A stretch of 64,000 bases of DNA from assembly GCF_020873875.1 (NCBI RefSeq), contig NZ_JAHWGU010000036.1, positions 1 to 64,000 on the forward strand. Direction: 5' to 3'. This stretch comes from Actinoplanes sp. DH11. Its GTDB lineage: Bacteria > Actinomycetota > Actinomycetes > Mycobacteriales > Micromonosporaceae. A model generated the notes under the pieces. The model saw only the letters and a list, made by a program, of their open reading frames with translations, was not told where the DNA came from and searched no databases. This document shows, piece by piece, positions 9,365 through 16,245 of this stretch (positions are counted from its first letter, which is position 1; each line of letters begins with the position of its first letter). Made by a program: the position numbers and the translations under genes.

Positions 9365-9919
9365 ATGTCCGTCACCACGTCGCCCGCGCCGGACGACGGC
9401 GCCGGGCCATCCGCGCTCACCCCCGCCGCACCGCTCGGGCTCACCCCCGCCGCATCGCCGGCGCTCACGTCCGCCACGCCGCCGGCGCTCACCCCTCAGG
9501 AAGAGGCGGTGATGCGGGCGCTCGGGCGGTTCCTGCTGGTCATGCCGCGTGCGCTGGATGCCGACCTGATGCGCGAGCAGCGGATGTCCGCCAGTGAGTA
9601 CTCGGTGCTGCGCCACCTCTCCGAGACACCCGGCCAGCTGATGCGGATGAGCGAACTGGCCACGGCGTGCGACATGTCGCTGAGCGGCATGACCCGGCTC
9701 GCCGCGAAACTGGAGTCGCTCGGCTACCTGCGCCGGATCCGCTGCAAGGAGGACGCCCGCGGCGCCAACGCGGTGCTCACCGAGAAAGGCCTGGACCGGC
9801 TGCGGGAGGCGTGGCCGACCCACCTGGCCAGCGTGCGGCGGCACATCTTCGACCACCTCGGCGACCTCGATCTGGAGCGCCTCGCCGCCGCGTTCTCCGC
9901 GATGGCCGCCGACACCTGA
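9365..9919 (+). CDS. MarR-family transcriptional regulator
   Basis: The 184-residue product has a MarR winged helix at about 60-150: ASEYSVLRHLSETPGQLMRMSELATACDMSLSGMTRLAAKLE, with the wing basic R-R-I-R-C-K-E-D-A-R-G. The first 45 residues are an Ala/Pro-rich tail with four imperfect A-L-T-P repeats, unlikely to be structured. A single cysteine in the recognition region and one in the wing could sense oxidants, but this is speculative. It precedes a membrane protein gene by 43 bp and may be co-transcribed with it. Confidence 0.88.
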   Translation: MSVTTSPAPDDGAGPSALTPAAPLGLTPAASPALTSATPPALTPQEEAVMRALGRFLLVMPRALDADLMREQRMSASEYSVLRHLSETPGQLMRMSELATACDMSLSGMTRLAAKLESLGYLRRIRCKEDARGANAVLTEKGLDRLREAWPTHLASVRRHIFDHLGDLDLERLAAAFSAMAADT

Positions 9920-9962
9920 TCACCAGCAGCGCTTTCCGGCGCCGGGTTGCGATGATGGGAGC

Positions 9963-10715
9963 GTGCGCAACGCCGGTACCGACGATCACGCCCTGCCCCT
10001 CACCGAAGGGCTCCCGGCCCCGGCCGAAGAACTCCCCACCCCCGCCGAAGGTGTCCCGGTCCCAGCCGATGGGCGCCCAGCCCGGAGCGAAACCTCGCTC
10101 GCCGGGAGCGGCGACCCGCTCCCCCGGAGCGGCGACCCGCTGGTCCGGCTCGCGCGGGTGGTCTCCGAGGTGCTCGCGCCGGCCGTCCTGGTCGCGTTTC
10201 TGCTGCTCGCCGTCGGCTGGCACGCCGGCAACACCCCCGGCGTGTCCCGCTGGTGGGGCCTGCCCGGCGCGCTCTTCGCCGCGGTCATCCCGCTGGGTTA
10301 CGTGCTGCACGGCGTCCGCAGCGGACGGTTCACCGACCACCACATCCCGGAACGCGCCGACCGCCGCATCCCGCTGCTCTTCGGCACCGCGTCCCTGATC
10401 TGCGGGCTGCTCCTGCTGATCGCCCTCGGCGCACCCCGCGACGTGCTCGCCCTGCTCGTCGCGGGCGGCGCCGGCCTGGCCGTCTTCGCCGCCGTCACAC
10501 ACTGGTGGAAGATGTCCATCCACGCCGGCGTGGCGGCCGGCACGGTGGCCGCCCTGACCGCGGTGCACGGCCCGATCGCCCTGCTCGGCGTGCCCCTGGT
10601 GCTGCTGGGATGCTGGGCCCGCGTCAAACTGACGGCACACACCCGGGCCCAGGTGGTGGTGGGCGCCCTGGTCGGCGCTCTGATCGCCGGCACGGTCTTC
10701 CCCCTGCTGCGCTGA
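9963..10715 (+). CDS. PAP2-like integral membrane protein
   Basis: The 250-residue product has a Pro-rich cytoplasmic N-terminus of about 60 residues, then six hydrophobic segments. The C-terminal half shows a PAP2-type pattern: KMSIHAGVAAG resembles the S-x-H-x5-G motif, and WARVKLTAHTRAQVVVGALVG resembles the R-x5-H-x3-D motif with Q in place of D. It may be a lipid phosphatase relative or a non-catalytic homologue. The start is GTG 9963; the upstream sequence offers only GATGGGAG as a weak ribosome binding site. Confidence 0.65.
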   Translation: MRNAGTDDHALPLTEGLPAPAEELPTPAEGVPVPADGRPARSETSLAGSGDPLPRSGDPLVRLARVVSEVLAPAVLVAFLLLAVGWHAGNTPGVSRWWGLPGALFAAVIPLGYVLHGVRSGRFTDHHIPERADRRIPLLFGTASLICGLLLLIALGAPRDVLALLVAGGAGLAVFAAVTHWWKMSIHAGVAAGTVAALTAVHGPIALLGVPLVLLGCWARVKLTAHTRAQVVVGALVGALIAGTVFPLLR

Positions 10716-10762
10716 CGACACGGGGTCGGCCTTCCGTCGGGCGCGGCCTCACCTGCAGCCGC

Positions 10763-10884
10763 CGCGCGCACGGACTCATCCTCGTGGCCTGCCGGCGGCC
10801 GGCGTGCGCACGGCCTCATCCTCGTGGCCTGCCGGCGGCCGGCGTGCGCACGGCCTCATCCTCGTGGCCTGCCGGCGTGCGCAC
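10763..10884. repeat. Three tandem 40-bp direct repeats
   Basis: CTCATCCTCGTGGCCTGCCG recurs with a period of 40 bp (10774, 10814, 10854), including the GGCGTGCGCACGG linker. The array sits between the PAP2-like gene and the stop of a convergent TetR gene. There are no unique spacers, so it is not CRISPR. The rest of this 217-bp gap holds nothing recognisable. Confidence 0.85.
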
Positions 10885-10932
10885 GGTCCATCTCCGCTGA
10901 CCGCCCGGGACTGCCGGCCTGCCTTTCGGTGG

Positions 10933-11550
10933 TCACTCGGATGCTTGGCCCGTACTCCCTGGGTCGGAGAGGTCGTGCGCCGCCAAGGCCGTGTCCAACA
11001 TGGTTTCCTGCTCCGCCGCCGGGAAGGCGGCCGGATCGGCGGCGGCGAACGCGGCCGCGCCCTCGGTCATCGTGATCAAGGAGAGCGCGACAGTGGCGGC
11101 CCGTGCGGGGGTCCAGTCCGGCGCGGCGGCGGCGACCAGGCGCTCCACCCGGGCACGCCAGGCGTGGTTGTTGCGGCGGTGTTCGGCGATCAGGTCGTCG
11201 TCGGTCACGGCGGCGGCGAGGAAGCCCAGCCAGACGATCGATTCCTGGCGGGTCTGCTCGTCCAGTGCCAAACTCTGACGCAGCACGGCACGCAGCGCGG
11301 CCCGCGCGTCCGGCGCGGCTGCCTCCAACGCCTCCACCCGGGCCCGGGTCACCTCATGCAGGAGCCGGCGGGCGTGCAGGAGCAGCGCCTGCCGGTTCGG
11401 GAAGCGGTGCATCACCAGACCGGTCGTGCACCCGGCCGCGGCCGCCACGGCTCGGACGGTCAGCCGTTCCAGCCCGTGCTCGGCCAGCACACTCCACACC
11501 GCCCGCGACAGCGCCTCACCCTGCGCCGACCGATCCGCTGCTCGAGACAC
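10933..11550 (-). CDS. TetR/AcrR-family transcriptional regulator
   Basis: The 205-residue product has the TetR helix-turn-helix LTVRAVAAAAGCTTGLVMHRFPNRQALL at about 30-57, followed by a helical ligand domain similar to BetI-type C-termini. It is divergent from a GNAT acetyltransferase across 62 bp that contains a 6-4-6 palindrome (11584-11599). The most economical model is repression of itself and the acetyltransferase. Ligand unknown. Confidence 0.86.
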   Translation of the reverse strand: MSRAADRSAQGEALSRAVWSVLAEHGLERLTVRAVAAAAGCTTGLVMHRFPNRQALLLHARRLLHEVTRARVEALEAAAPDARAALRAVLRQSLALDEQTRQESIVWLGFLAAAVTDDDLIAEHRRNNHAWRARVERLVAAAAPDWTPARAATVALSLITMTEGAAAFAAADPAAFPAAEQETMLDTALAAHDLSDPGSTGQASE

Positions 11551-11583
11551 GCGTCACACCTCCCCATCCATCACAGATGTTAC

Positions 11584-11599
11584 CGTAACGCTTGTTACG
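11584..11599. promoter_or_regulatory. Putative TetR operator
   Basis: CGTAAC-GCTT-GTTACG, a perfect 6-4-6 inverted repeat, lies in the 62-bp divergent gap. A second overlapping palindrome GTTAC-C-GTAAC precedes it, so the site may be extended. Confidence 0.7.
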
Positions 11600-11612
11600 A
11601 ACGGAGGTCCCC

Positions 11613-12077
11613 ATGACCGCAGTCATCACGCCCCGTGCCTGGGACGACGCCGAAGGCGCGGCTCTGCGGACCGCGCAGCGCGCCGAACTGGACGCCCGCT
11701 ACGGCAGCGGCGACCACGAACCCGGCACCCCGCCGACCGCCGCCGACATCGACGTCTTCCTGGTCGCCACCGTCGCCGGCACACCCGTCGGCTGCGGCGC
11801 CCTGCGCCGGCTGGACGAGACGAGCGCCGAGCTCAAACGGATGTACGTGACGCCGGAATCCCGCGGCTCCGGCGTGGCGACCGCTCTGCTGCGCGCCCTG
11901 GAGGACGCTGCGGCACGGCGCGGCTGGACCATCTTGCGACTGGAGACGGGCCCGGCCCAGCCGGACGCGATGCGCTTCTACGAACGCGAGGGGTACCGGG
12001 AGATCCCGCTGTTCGGCGCCTACGTCGGCTCGGACCTGTCCGTCTGCTACGAACGGACCTTGGAGCCGGTCAGCTGA
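11613..12077 (+). CDS. GNAT-family N-acetyltransferase
   Basis: The 154-residue GNAT protein has an acetyl-CoA-binding motif A, ELKRMYVTPESRGSGVATALLRALE (about residues 76-100), and a motif B end, MRFYEREGYREI. The ATG at 11613 has an excellent GGAGG box (11603-11607). It transfers an acetyl group from acetyl-CoA to an unknown amine. Its divergent TetR neighbour and intervening operator suggest inducible expression, possibly in detoxification. Confidence 0.88.
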   Translation: MTAVITPRAWDDAEGAALRTAQRAELDARYGSGDHEPGTPPTAADIDVFLVATVAGTPVGCGALRRLDETSAELKRMYVTPESRGSGVATALLRALEDAAARRGWTILRLETGPAQPDAMRFYEREGYREIPLFGAYVGSDLSVCYERTLEPVS

Positions 12078-12122
12078 TCCGCCCGGCAGAGTCCGGCGCC
12101 GCCGAGCAAAGCGCCGGTGCCG

Positions 12123-12425
12123 TCACCTGGCCGGGTCGGATCGGCGGCCCGGGGTCAGCGTCACCGTCACGACGTCGCCCTCGTCCAAGTCCTCCGCCTG
12201 CCGGACGGCGTCCTTGAGCGGCACCAGGTAGCGTCCCTCCCGAGGGAACAGCGCCGTCGTGAACTCGGTTTCCCCGATGACCACCCGCACCGGGACCTGC
12301 CCCCAGTAGATCAGCGACCGCGCCGCCTCCTTCAGCTCGGCGCTGTCGGATTCGGACATGGCGACGAAGTAGTACGGCGCCGGGCCGCGCCACTCGATGA
12401 TCTCGCTGTCGAAGACCCACTCCAC
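12123..12425 (-). CDS. DUF1905-domain protein
   Basis: The product is about 100 residues from GTG 12425. It has the DUF1905 pattern: an E-x-W-x-G-P-A-P-Y-Y-F-V start, a central GQVPVRVVIGETEFTTALFPREGRYLVPLK, and an acidic EGDVVTVTL end. DUF1905 proteins are small beta-rich proteins of unknown function, sometimes fused to YdeI-like domains. The frame continues upstream without a better start; family members begin near the chosen codon. Confidence 0.75.
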   Translation of the reverse strand: MEWVFDSEIIEWRGPAPYYFVAMSESDSAELKEAARSLIYWGQVPVRVVIGETEFTTALFPREGRYLVPLKDAVRQAEDLDEGDVVTVTLTPGRRSDPAR

Positions 12426-12513
12426 GGTTACCCATTGAACCAACCGGCCGCCGCAGCCCGCAGCCCGCAAGACGGCCGACGCGGAACACCCGGCCGCTCG
12501 CTACCGTGGCGGC

Positions 12514-12660
12514 ATGAACCCGGTGCCCGAGTGGATGCACCCTCCCCGCCCGGAGGGATGGTTCGCGGACGACCTGGACCGGCTCCCCCACGCACCGTGT
12601 CACATAGAGCTCATCGACGGAGCGCTCGTCCTCGCCGATCGGCACCCCGTGCGTTGTTGA
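12514..12660 (+). pseudogene. Truncated Uma2-family endonuclease (N-terminal fragment)
   Basis: The ATG at 12514 opens a 48-residue frame, MNPVPEWMHPPRPEGWFADD then LDRLPHAPCHIELIDGALVL, which is the N-terminus of Uma2 (DUF820, PD-(D/E)xK-fold) proteins common in actinobacteria. These normally run ~180-200 residues. The frame breaks off where the palindromic element begins and uses TGA inside TTGA, the first bases of the repeat (12657). The nuclease core is absent, so the gene is dead. Confidence 0.8.
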
Positions 12661-12729
12661 TCTGCTAGCGCTACGAAATCGCGGTCTCAGGTCCATGATC
12701 ACCGCGATTTCGTAGCGCTAGCAGATCAA
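12657..12729. repeat. Palindromic element copy 2 (complete)
   Basis: Arms 12657-12685 and 12701-12729 are perfect 29-nt inverted repeats around a 15-nt loop. The outer end of each arm is TTGATCTGCTAGCGCTACGA read inward. It terminates the Uma2 fragment on the left. To the right, about 130 bp are shared with copy 3: AGACCTCGCCATGGACGGCG, then an unassigned stretch, then ychF-derived sequence. Confidence 0.95.
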
Positions 12730-12787
12730 GACCTCGCCATGGACGGCGGAGCCCGAGCCAGGGCGGCTGACACAGGTTGACACCGAC

Positions 12788-12862
12788 GGCCTCGGGCGGT
12801 CGCGCCGACCGGGATCACCCAGGCGCGGGCCTCTTCCGGGCCGGCGGTCCATGAAGACAGCT
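12788..12862 (-). pseudogene. Chimeric ychF fragment A
   Basis: Bases 12788-12849 match the ychF coding region around 14413-14476 (encoding AGPEEARAWVIPVGATA versus AGPKEARAWVIPVGATA in YchF). They are joined directly to GTCCATGAAGAC, which matches 14614-14625. The ~140 bp between those points in ychF are missing. The same junction occurs in fragment B (14022-14148). On the minus strand the fragment is fused in frame behind a truncated HigA-like reading frame. Confidence 0.85.
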
Positions 12863-13012
12863 CGGTAGTGCCGAAGTAACGCGCGAGACGAAGTGCGGTG
12901 TCAGCTGTGATCCGCCACTTGCCGTGGACGATCTCGGTGACCCGGCGGAGTGGCACTCCGACAGCCACGGCGACCTTGGTCGGAGTGATCCCGAGCGGGG
13001 CGATGAAGTTCT
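12863..13012 (-). pseudogene. HigA-type antitoxin remnant, both ends lost
   Basis: The minus frame reads FIAPLGITPTKVAVAVGVPL, RRVTEIVHGKWRITADTA, LRLARYFGTTEL, the XRE helix-turn-helix of HigA/addiction-module antidote proteins. The usual N-terminus (…HPGEILREDF…) is missing; the frame begins right after the stop of the PIN toxin. The C-terminus is replaced by ychF-derived residues (SWTAGPEEARAWVIPVG). No partner HigB toxin is seen. A GTG at 12968 could start an 80-residue chimeric peptide, but I judge it non-functional. Confidence 0.75.
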
Positions 13013-13013
13013 C

Positions 13014-13409
13014 CTACAGCCGGATGGTCCTGACCCTTGGCCCGCACAGCTTCGACAAGTCATCGACATCGGACGTCAGGATCCCGACCGGCACCGGTAG
13101 TCGTAGCGCCACCTCGGCGACCATGGCATCGATGGCGTACTTGTGCCCGTGCAGACCCGCTGCCTTCAACAGCTCCGAACTGCGGCGGGCACTTTCCTTC
13201 GTCACCGCCTCCACCCGGATTTGGGACAGCAGCCAGCTCAGCCGAGCGACGTCCACGCCGGAGTGGGAGACCTCGATGATGGTAGCGGCCGACATCGCAA
13301 GATCGGTCCCATCCCGCTCGGCCTGCTCCAGCAGTTGCATCACCTTACGATCTCGGTCGATCCATCCTGAGAAGCCTTGCGAGTCGAGCACCAGCGACTC
13401 GAGGCTCAC
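13014..13409 (-). CDS. PIN-domain toxin (VapC-like ribonuclease)
   Basis: The 131-residue PIN-domain protein has acidic metal-binding residues in VLDSQGFSGW (D9), in IIEVSHSG (E), in AIDAMVAEVAL and in ILTSDVDDLSKL. It is expected to be a Mg2+-dependent endoribonuclease, typically cutting tRNA or rRNA. It follows its RHH antitoxin gene with a 4-nt overlap, the standard type II order. The pair lies between two ~210-bp direct repeats (12652-12868 and 13886-14100) and decayed genes, suggesting recent gain. Confidence 0.85.
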   Translation of the reverse strand: MSLESLVLDSQGFSGWIDRDRKVMQLLEQAERDGTDLAMSAATIIEVSHSGVDVARLSWLLSQIRVEAVTKESARRSSELLKAAGLHGHKYAIDAMVAEVALRLPVPVGILTSDVDDLSKLCGPRVRTIRL

Positions 13410-13645
13410 GCCGCGCGCCCAGTCTCCTCGGCGCCGTGCAGGAGTGCCCGAGCCTCGGCCATCTCACTGTCGGTGAATGCTTCGAACTCGCTTTGGTATC
13501 GGTCCAGCTCTTCCCGAAGAAGCCGGCGCCGCTCCGCTCGCTCGGCCAACTCGGTGAGGTAGCCGGAGATGTTCTCGGTGTGCGACTTCATGCTGTCCAG
13601 CAGCTCCACCGGCAGCGTGATGGTGACCTTCTTGGTCCTTGCCAT
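13406..13645 (-). CDS. Ribbon-helix-helix antitoxin (VapB/CcdA-like)
   Basis: The 79-residue protein starts MARTKKVTITLPVELLDSMK, the beta-strand and first helix of an RHH DNA-binding domain. A charged C-terminal helix (RRLLREELDRYQSEFEAFTD) would wrap the toxin. The ATGA-type overlap with the PIN gene couples translation. It is expected to neutralise the toxin and autorepress the operon. No other full toxin-antitoxin pair is in the window. Confidence 0.85.
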   Translation of the reverse strand: MARTKKVTITLPVELLDSMKSHTENISGYLTELAERAERRRLLREELDRYQSEFEAFTDSEMAEARALLHGAEETGRAA

Positions 13646-13687
13646 GCGGCGACCATACCACGGTATTACCAGGCGCCGCCTGCTTGA

Positions 13688-13888
13688 CTACGCGTTGAAG
13701 AGGTACTCCAAGGTGTAGGCGCTGCTGTCCAGAACCATCTCGTTGACCTCCACGCACCGCCGGGCACCGGTGTACGCGCGGCGGGTGATCGCGACGACCG
13801 GTGTACCCCTGGGCAGGCTCAGCACTTCTGCCTCAGCGGAGGTGGGCACCCGGCACACGAGCGTCTCCGCGTGGGGTCCGCGTGGCGT
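13688..13888 (-). pseudogene. GntR-family regulator, UTRA-domain C-terminal fragment
   Basis: The minus frame ends TLVCRVPTSAEAEVLSLPRG, TPVVAITRRAYTGARRCVEV, NEMVLDSSAYTLEYLFNA, the C-terminal half of a UTRA ligand-binding domain of HutC-type GntR regulators. The DNA-binding half is missing: upstream the frame runs into palindrome copy 3 at 13891. The gene was truncated by the element or by recombination through it. The stop is intact. Confidence 0.8.
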
Positions 13889-13890
13889 TG

Positions 13891-13963
13891 TTGATCTGCT
13901 AGCGCTACGAAGTCGCGGTTTCAGGTCCATGATCACCGCGATTTCGTAGCGCTAGCAGATCAA
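13891..13963. repeat. Palindromic element copy 3 (complete)
   Basis: Arms 13891-13919 and 13935-13963 are 29-nt inverted repeats with one mismatch (CGAAGTCG opposite CGATTTCG) around a 15-nt loop. It has the same orientation as copy 2, and the flanking bases CGTTGT on the left and AGACCTCGCCATGGACGGCG on the right are also shared. It truncates the GntR fragment. Confidence 0.95.
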
Positions 13964-14021
13964 GACCTCGCCATGGACGGCGAAGCCCTAGCCAGGGCGG
14001 CTGACTCAGGGTGACCCCGAC

Positions 14022-14148
14022 GCCTTCGAGGCGGTCGCGCCGACCGGGATCACTCAGGCGCGGGCCTCTTTCGGGCCGGCGGTCCATGAAGACGGTCTCG
14101 GCCAGTGCGACGAGTGCGCGCAGCTCGTTCAGGAACGACTCGTTGCTC
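14022..14148 (-). pseudogene. Chimeric ychF fragment B
   Basis: 14029-14081 matches ychF around 14424-14476, and 14082-14148 matches 14616-14681 (encoding SNESFLNELRALVALAE versus GNESFLNELRALVAPAE). The intervening ~140 bp of ychF are deleted at the same junction as in fragment A. It lies 85 bp downstream of intact ychF and in the same orientation. No functional product is expected. Confidence 0.88.
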
Positions 14149-14197
14149 ATGGACCGGCTGGTGCCCGGCACAGGGCGAGCACGCTGAGGTGGTTGGG

Positions 14198-14220
14198 GCC
14201 CGGCAGCAACGATGCCGGGC
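14198..14220 (-). terminator. Hairpin downstream of ychF
   Basis: GCCCGGCA (14198-14205) pairs with TGCCGGGC (14213-14220) around a 7-nt loop just past the ychF stop. There is no U-run, as is usual in actinobacteria. Confidence 0.6.
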
Positions 14221-14232
14221 GCCGGAGCGAGA

Positions 14233-15318
<1,086 letters not shown>

Positions 15319-15341
15319 GGAACGCCAGTCTACGTGTTCGG

Positions 15342-16136
15342 CTATCCGAAGAAACGCCGCAGTTCGGCAGCGACCGCGGCGGGCTTGCCGCTGTTGTCCG
15401 CGGCGAGATGACCCATGCCGGTCAGGGTTACCCGGCGCACTCGCGGCAGGACCGGTTCGAGGCCGTTCAAGACCCCGGTGAGGTACGCCGGAGAGCGGTC
15501 CCCACCCAGCAGGAGGGTGTCGGCGCGCACCTGCCGGTAGAGCTCCAGCGGACCGGCCGCGTCCCGCACCACCGCCGCGTCCAGGCGCATCGTCGGCGCG
15601 AGTTCGGCCAGCACCCGGCCTTCGCCGCTGCGCATCGCGAGGCCGACGAGCGGGATCAGGGCGGCCCGGGGTACGTGCGGGAAGTCGCCGGTGCCTTTCG
15701 TCGCGGTCACCAGTGCGGCCGCCCGCCGGCCGCGGGACAGCTCCTTCTCGTACCGCGGGAGCCAGGAGATCGGATCGTGGGCGCCGTGCTTGAGCGGTGG
15801 CTCGTAGAGCGCGAGCCGGTCGATCGGCAGTTCGAGCGCCGCCCGCAACGCGACCACCGCGCCGGAGCTGAGCCCGAACACGTCTCGCGCACCGGTCTCG
15901 CCGAGCACCGCGGCCAGGTCGTCGATCTCGGCGCGCAGGCCGTGACCGGGCGCCGCGGGACCGCTCTGCCCCCGGCCGCGCCGGTCCGGGACGTAGACGG
16001 TGTGTGTGGTCGCGAGGGCCCGCGCCAGTTTTGTGAGGTTCGCCGAGGTTTGCATGCCGCCGTGCAGGAGCACGACCTTGGGGCCGCCGCCGAACGTGCG
16101 CCAGCCGATGTCCGTCGTCAACGTCGCCGTTCTCAT
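15342..16136 (-). CDS. Alpha/beta-fold hydrolase
   Basis: The 264-residue product has an oxyanion-region VVLLHGGM, a nucleophile elbow modified to G-L-S-S-G (FGLSSGAVVAL), an acid in the LLLGGDRS region and a catalytic histidine in TGMGHLAADN. It fits small esterases/haloperoxidase-like hydrolases; the substrate is unknown. The start is ATG 16136. Two tandem 16-bp palindromes immediately upstream (16140-16183) indicate tight control by a dimeric repressor, yet no regulator gene is adjacent. Confidence 0.85.
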   Translation of the reverse strand: MRTATLTTDIGWRTFGGGPKVVLLHGGMQTSANLTKLARALATTHTVYVPDRRGRGQSGPAAPGHGLRAEIDDLAAVLGETGARDVFGLSSGAVVALRAALELPIDRLALYEPPLKHGAHDPISWLPRYEKELSRGRRAAALVTATKGTGDFPHVPRAALIPLVGLAMRSGEGRVLAELAPTMRLDAAVVRDAAGPLELYRQVRADTLLLGGDRSPAYLTGVLNGLEPVLPRVRRVTLTGMGHLAADNSGKPAAVAAELRRFFG

Positions 16137-16139
16137 GTC

Positions 16140-16183
16140 GTCAACCGTAGTTGACAGTAACCACATCGTCAACCTTAGTTGAC
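16140..16183. promoter_or_regulatory. Tandem palindromic operators of the hydrolase
   Basis: GTCAAC-CGTA-GTTGAC (16140-16155) and GTCAAC-CTTA-GTTGAC (16168-16183) are perfect 6-4-6 inverted repeats whose centres are 28 bp apart, close to three helical turns. The first lies directly before the hydrolase start and would block initiation when bound. TetR- and MarR-type repressors use sites of this kind. Confidence 0.8.
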
Positions 16184-16245
16184 ACGGACGGTCATGTCCG
16201 AAAGCCGCCAGCCGACCGCGGGTGCCGGGGAGCAGACTCGACGGC

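Noticed and set aside
10763..10884. CRISPR array
   Set aside because: Units are contiguous 40-bp direct repeats with no variable spacers and no cas genes nearby.
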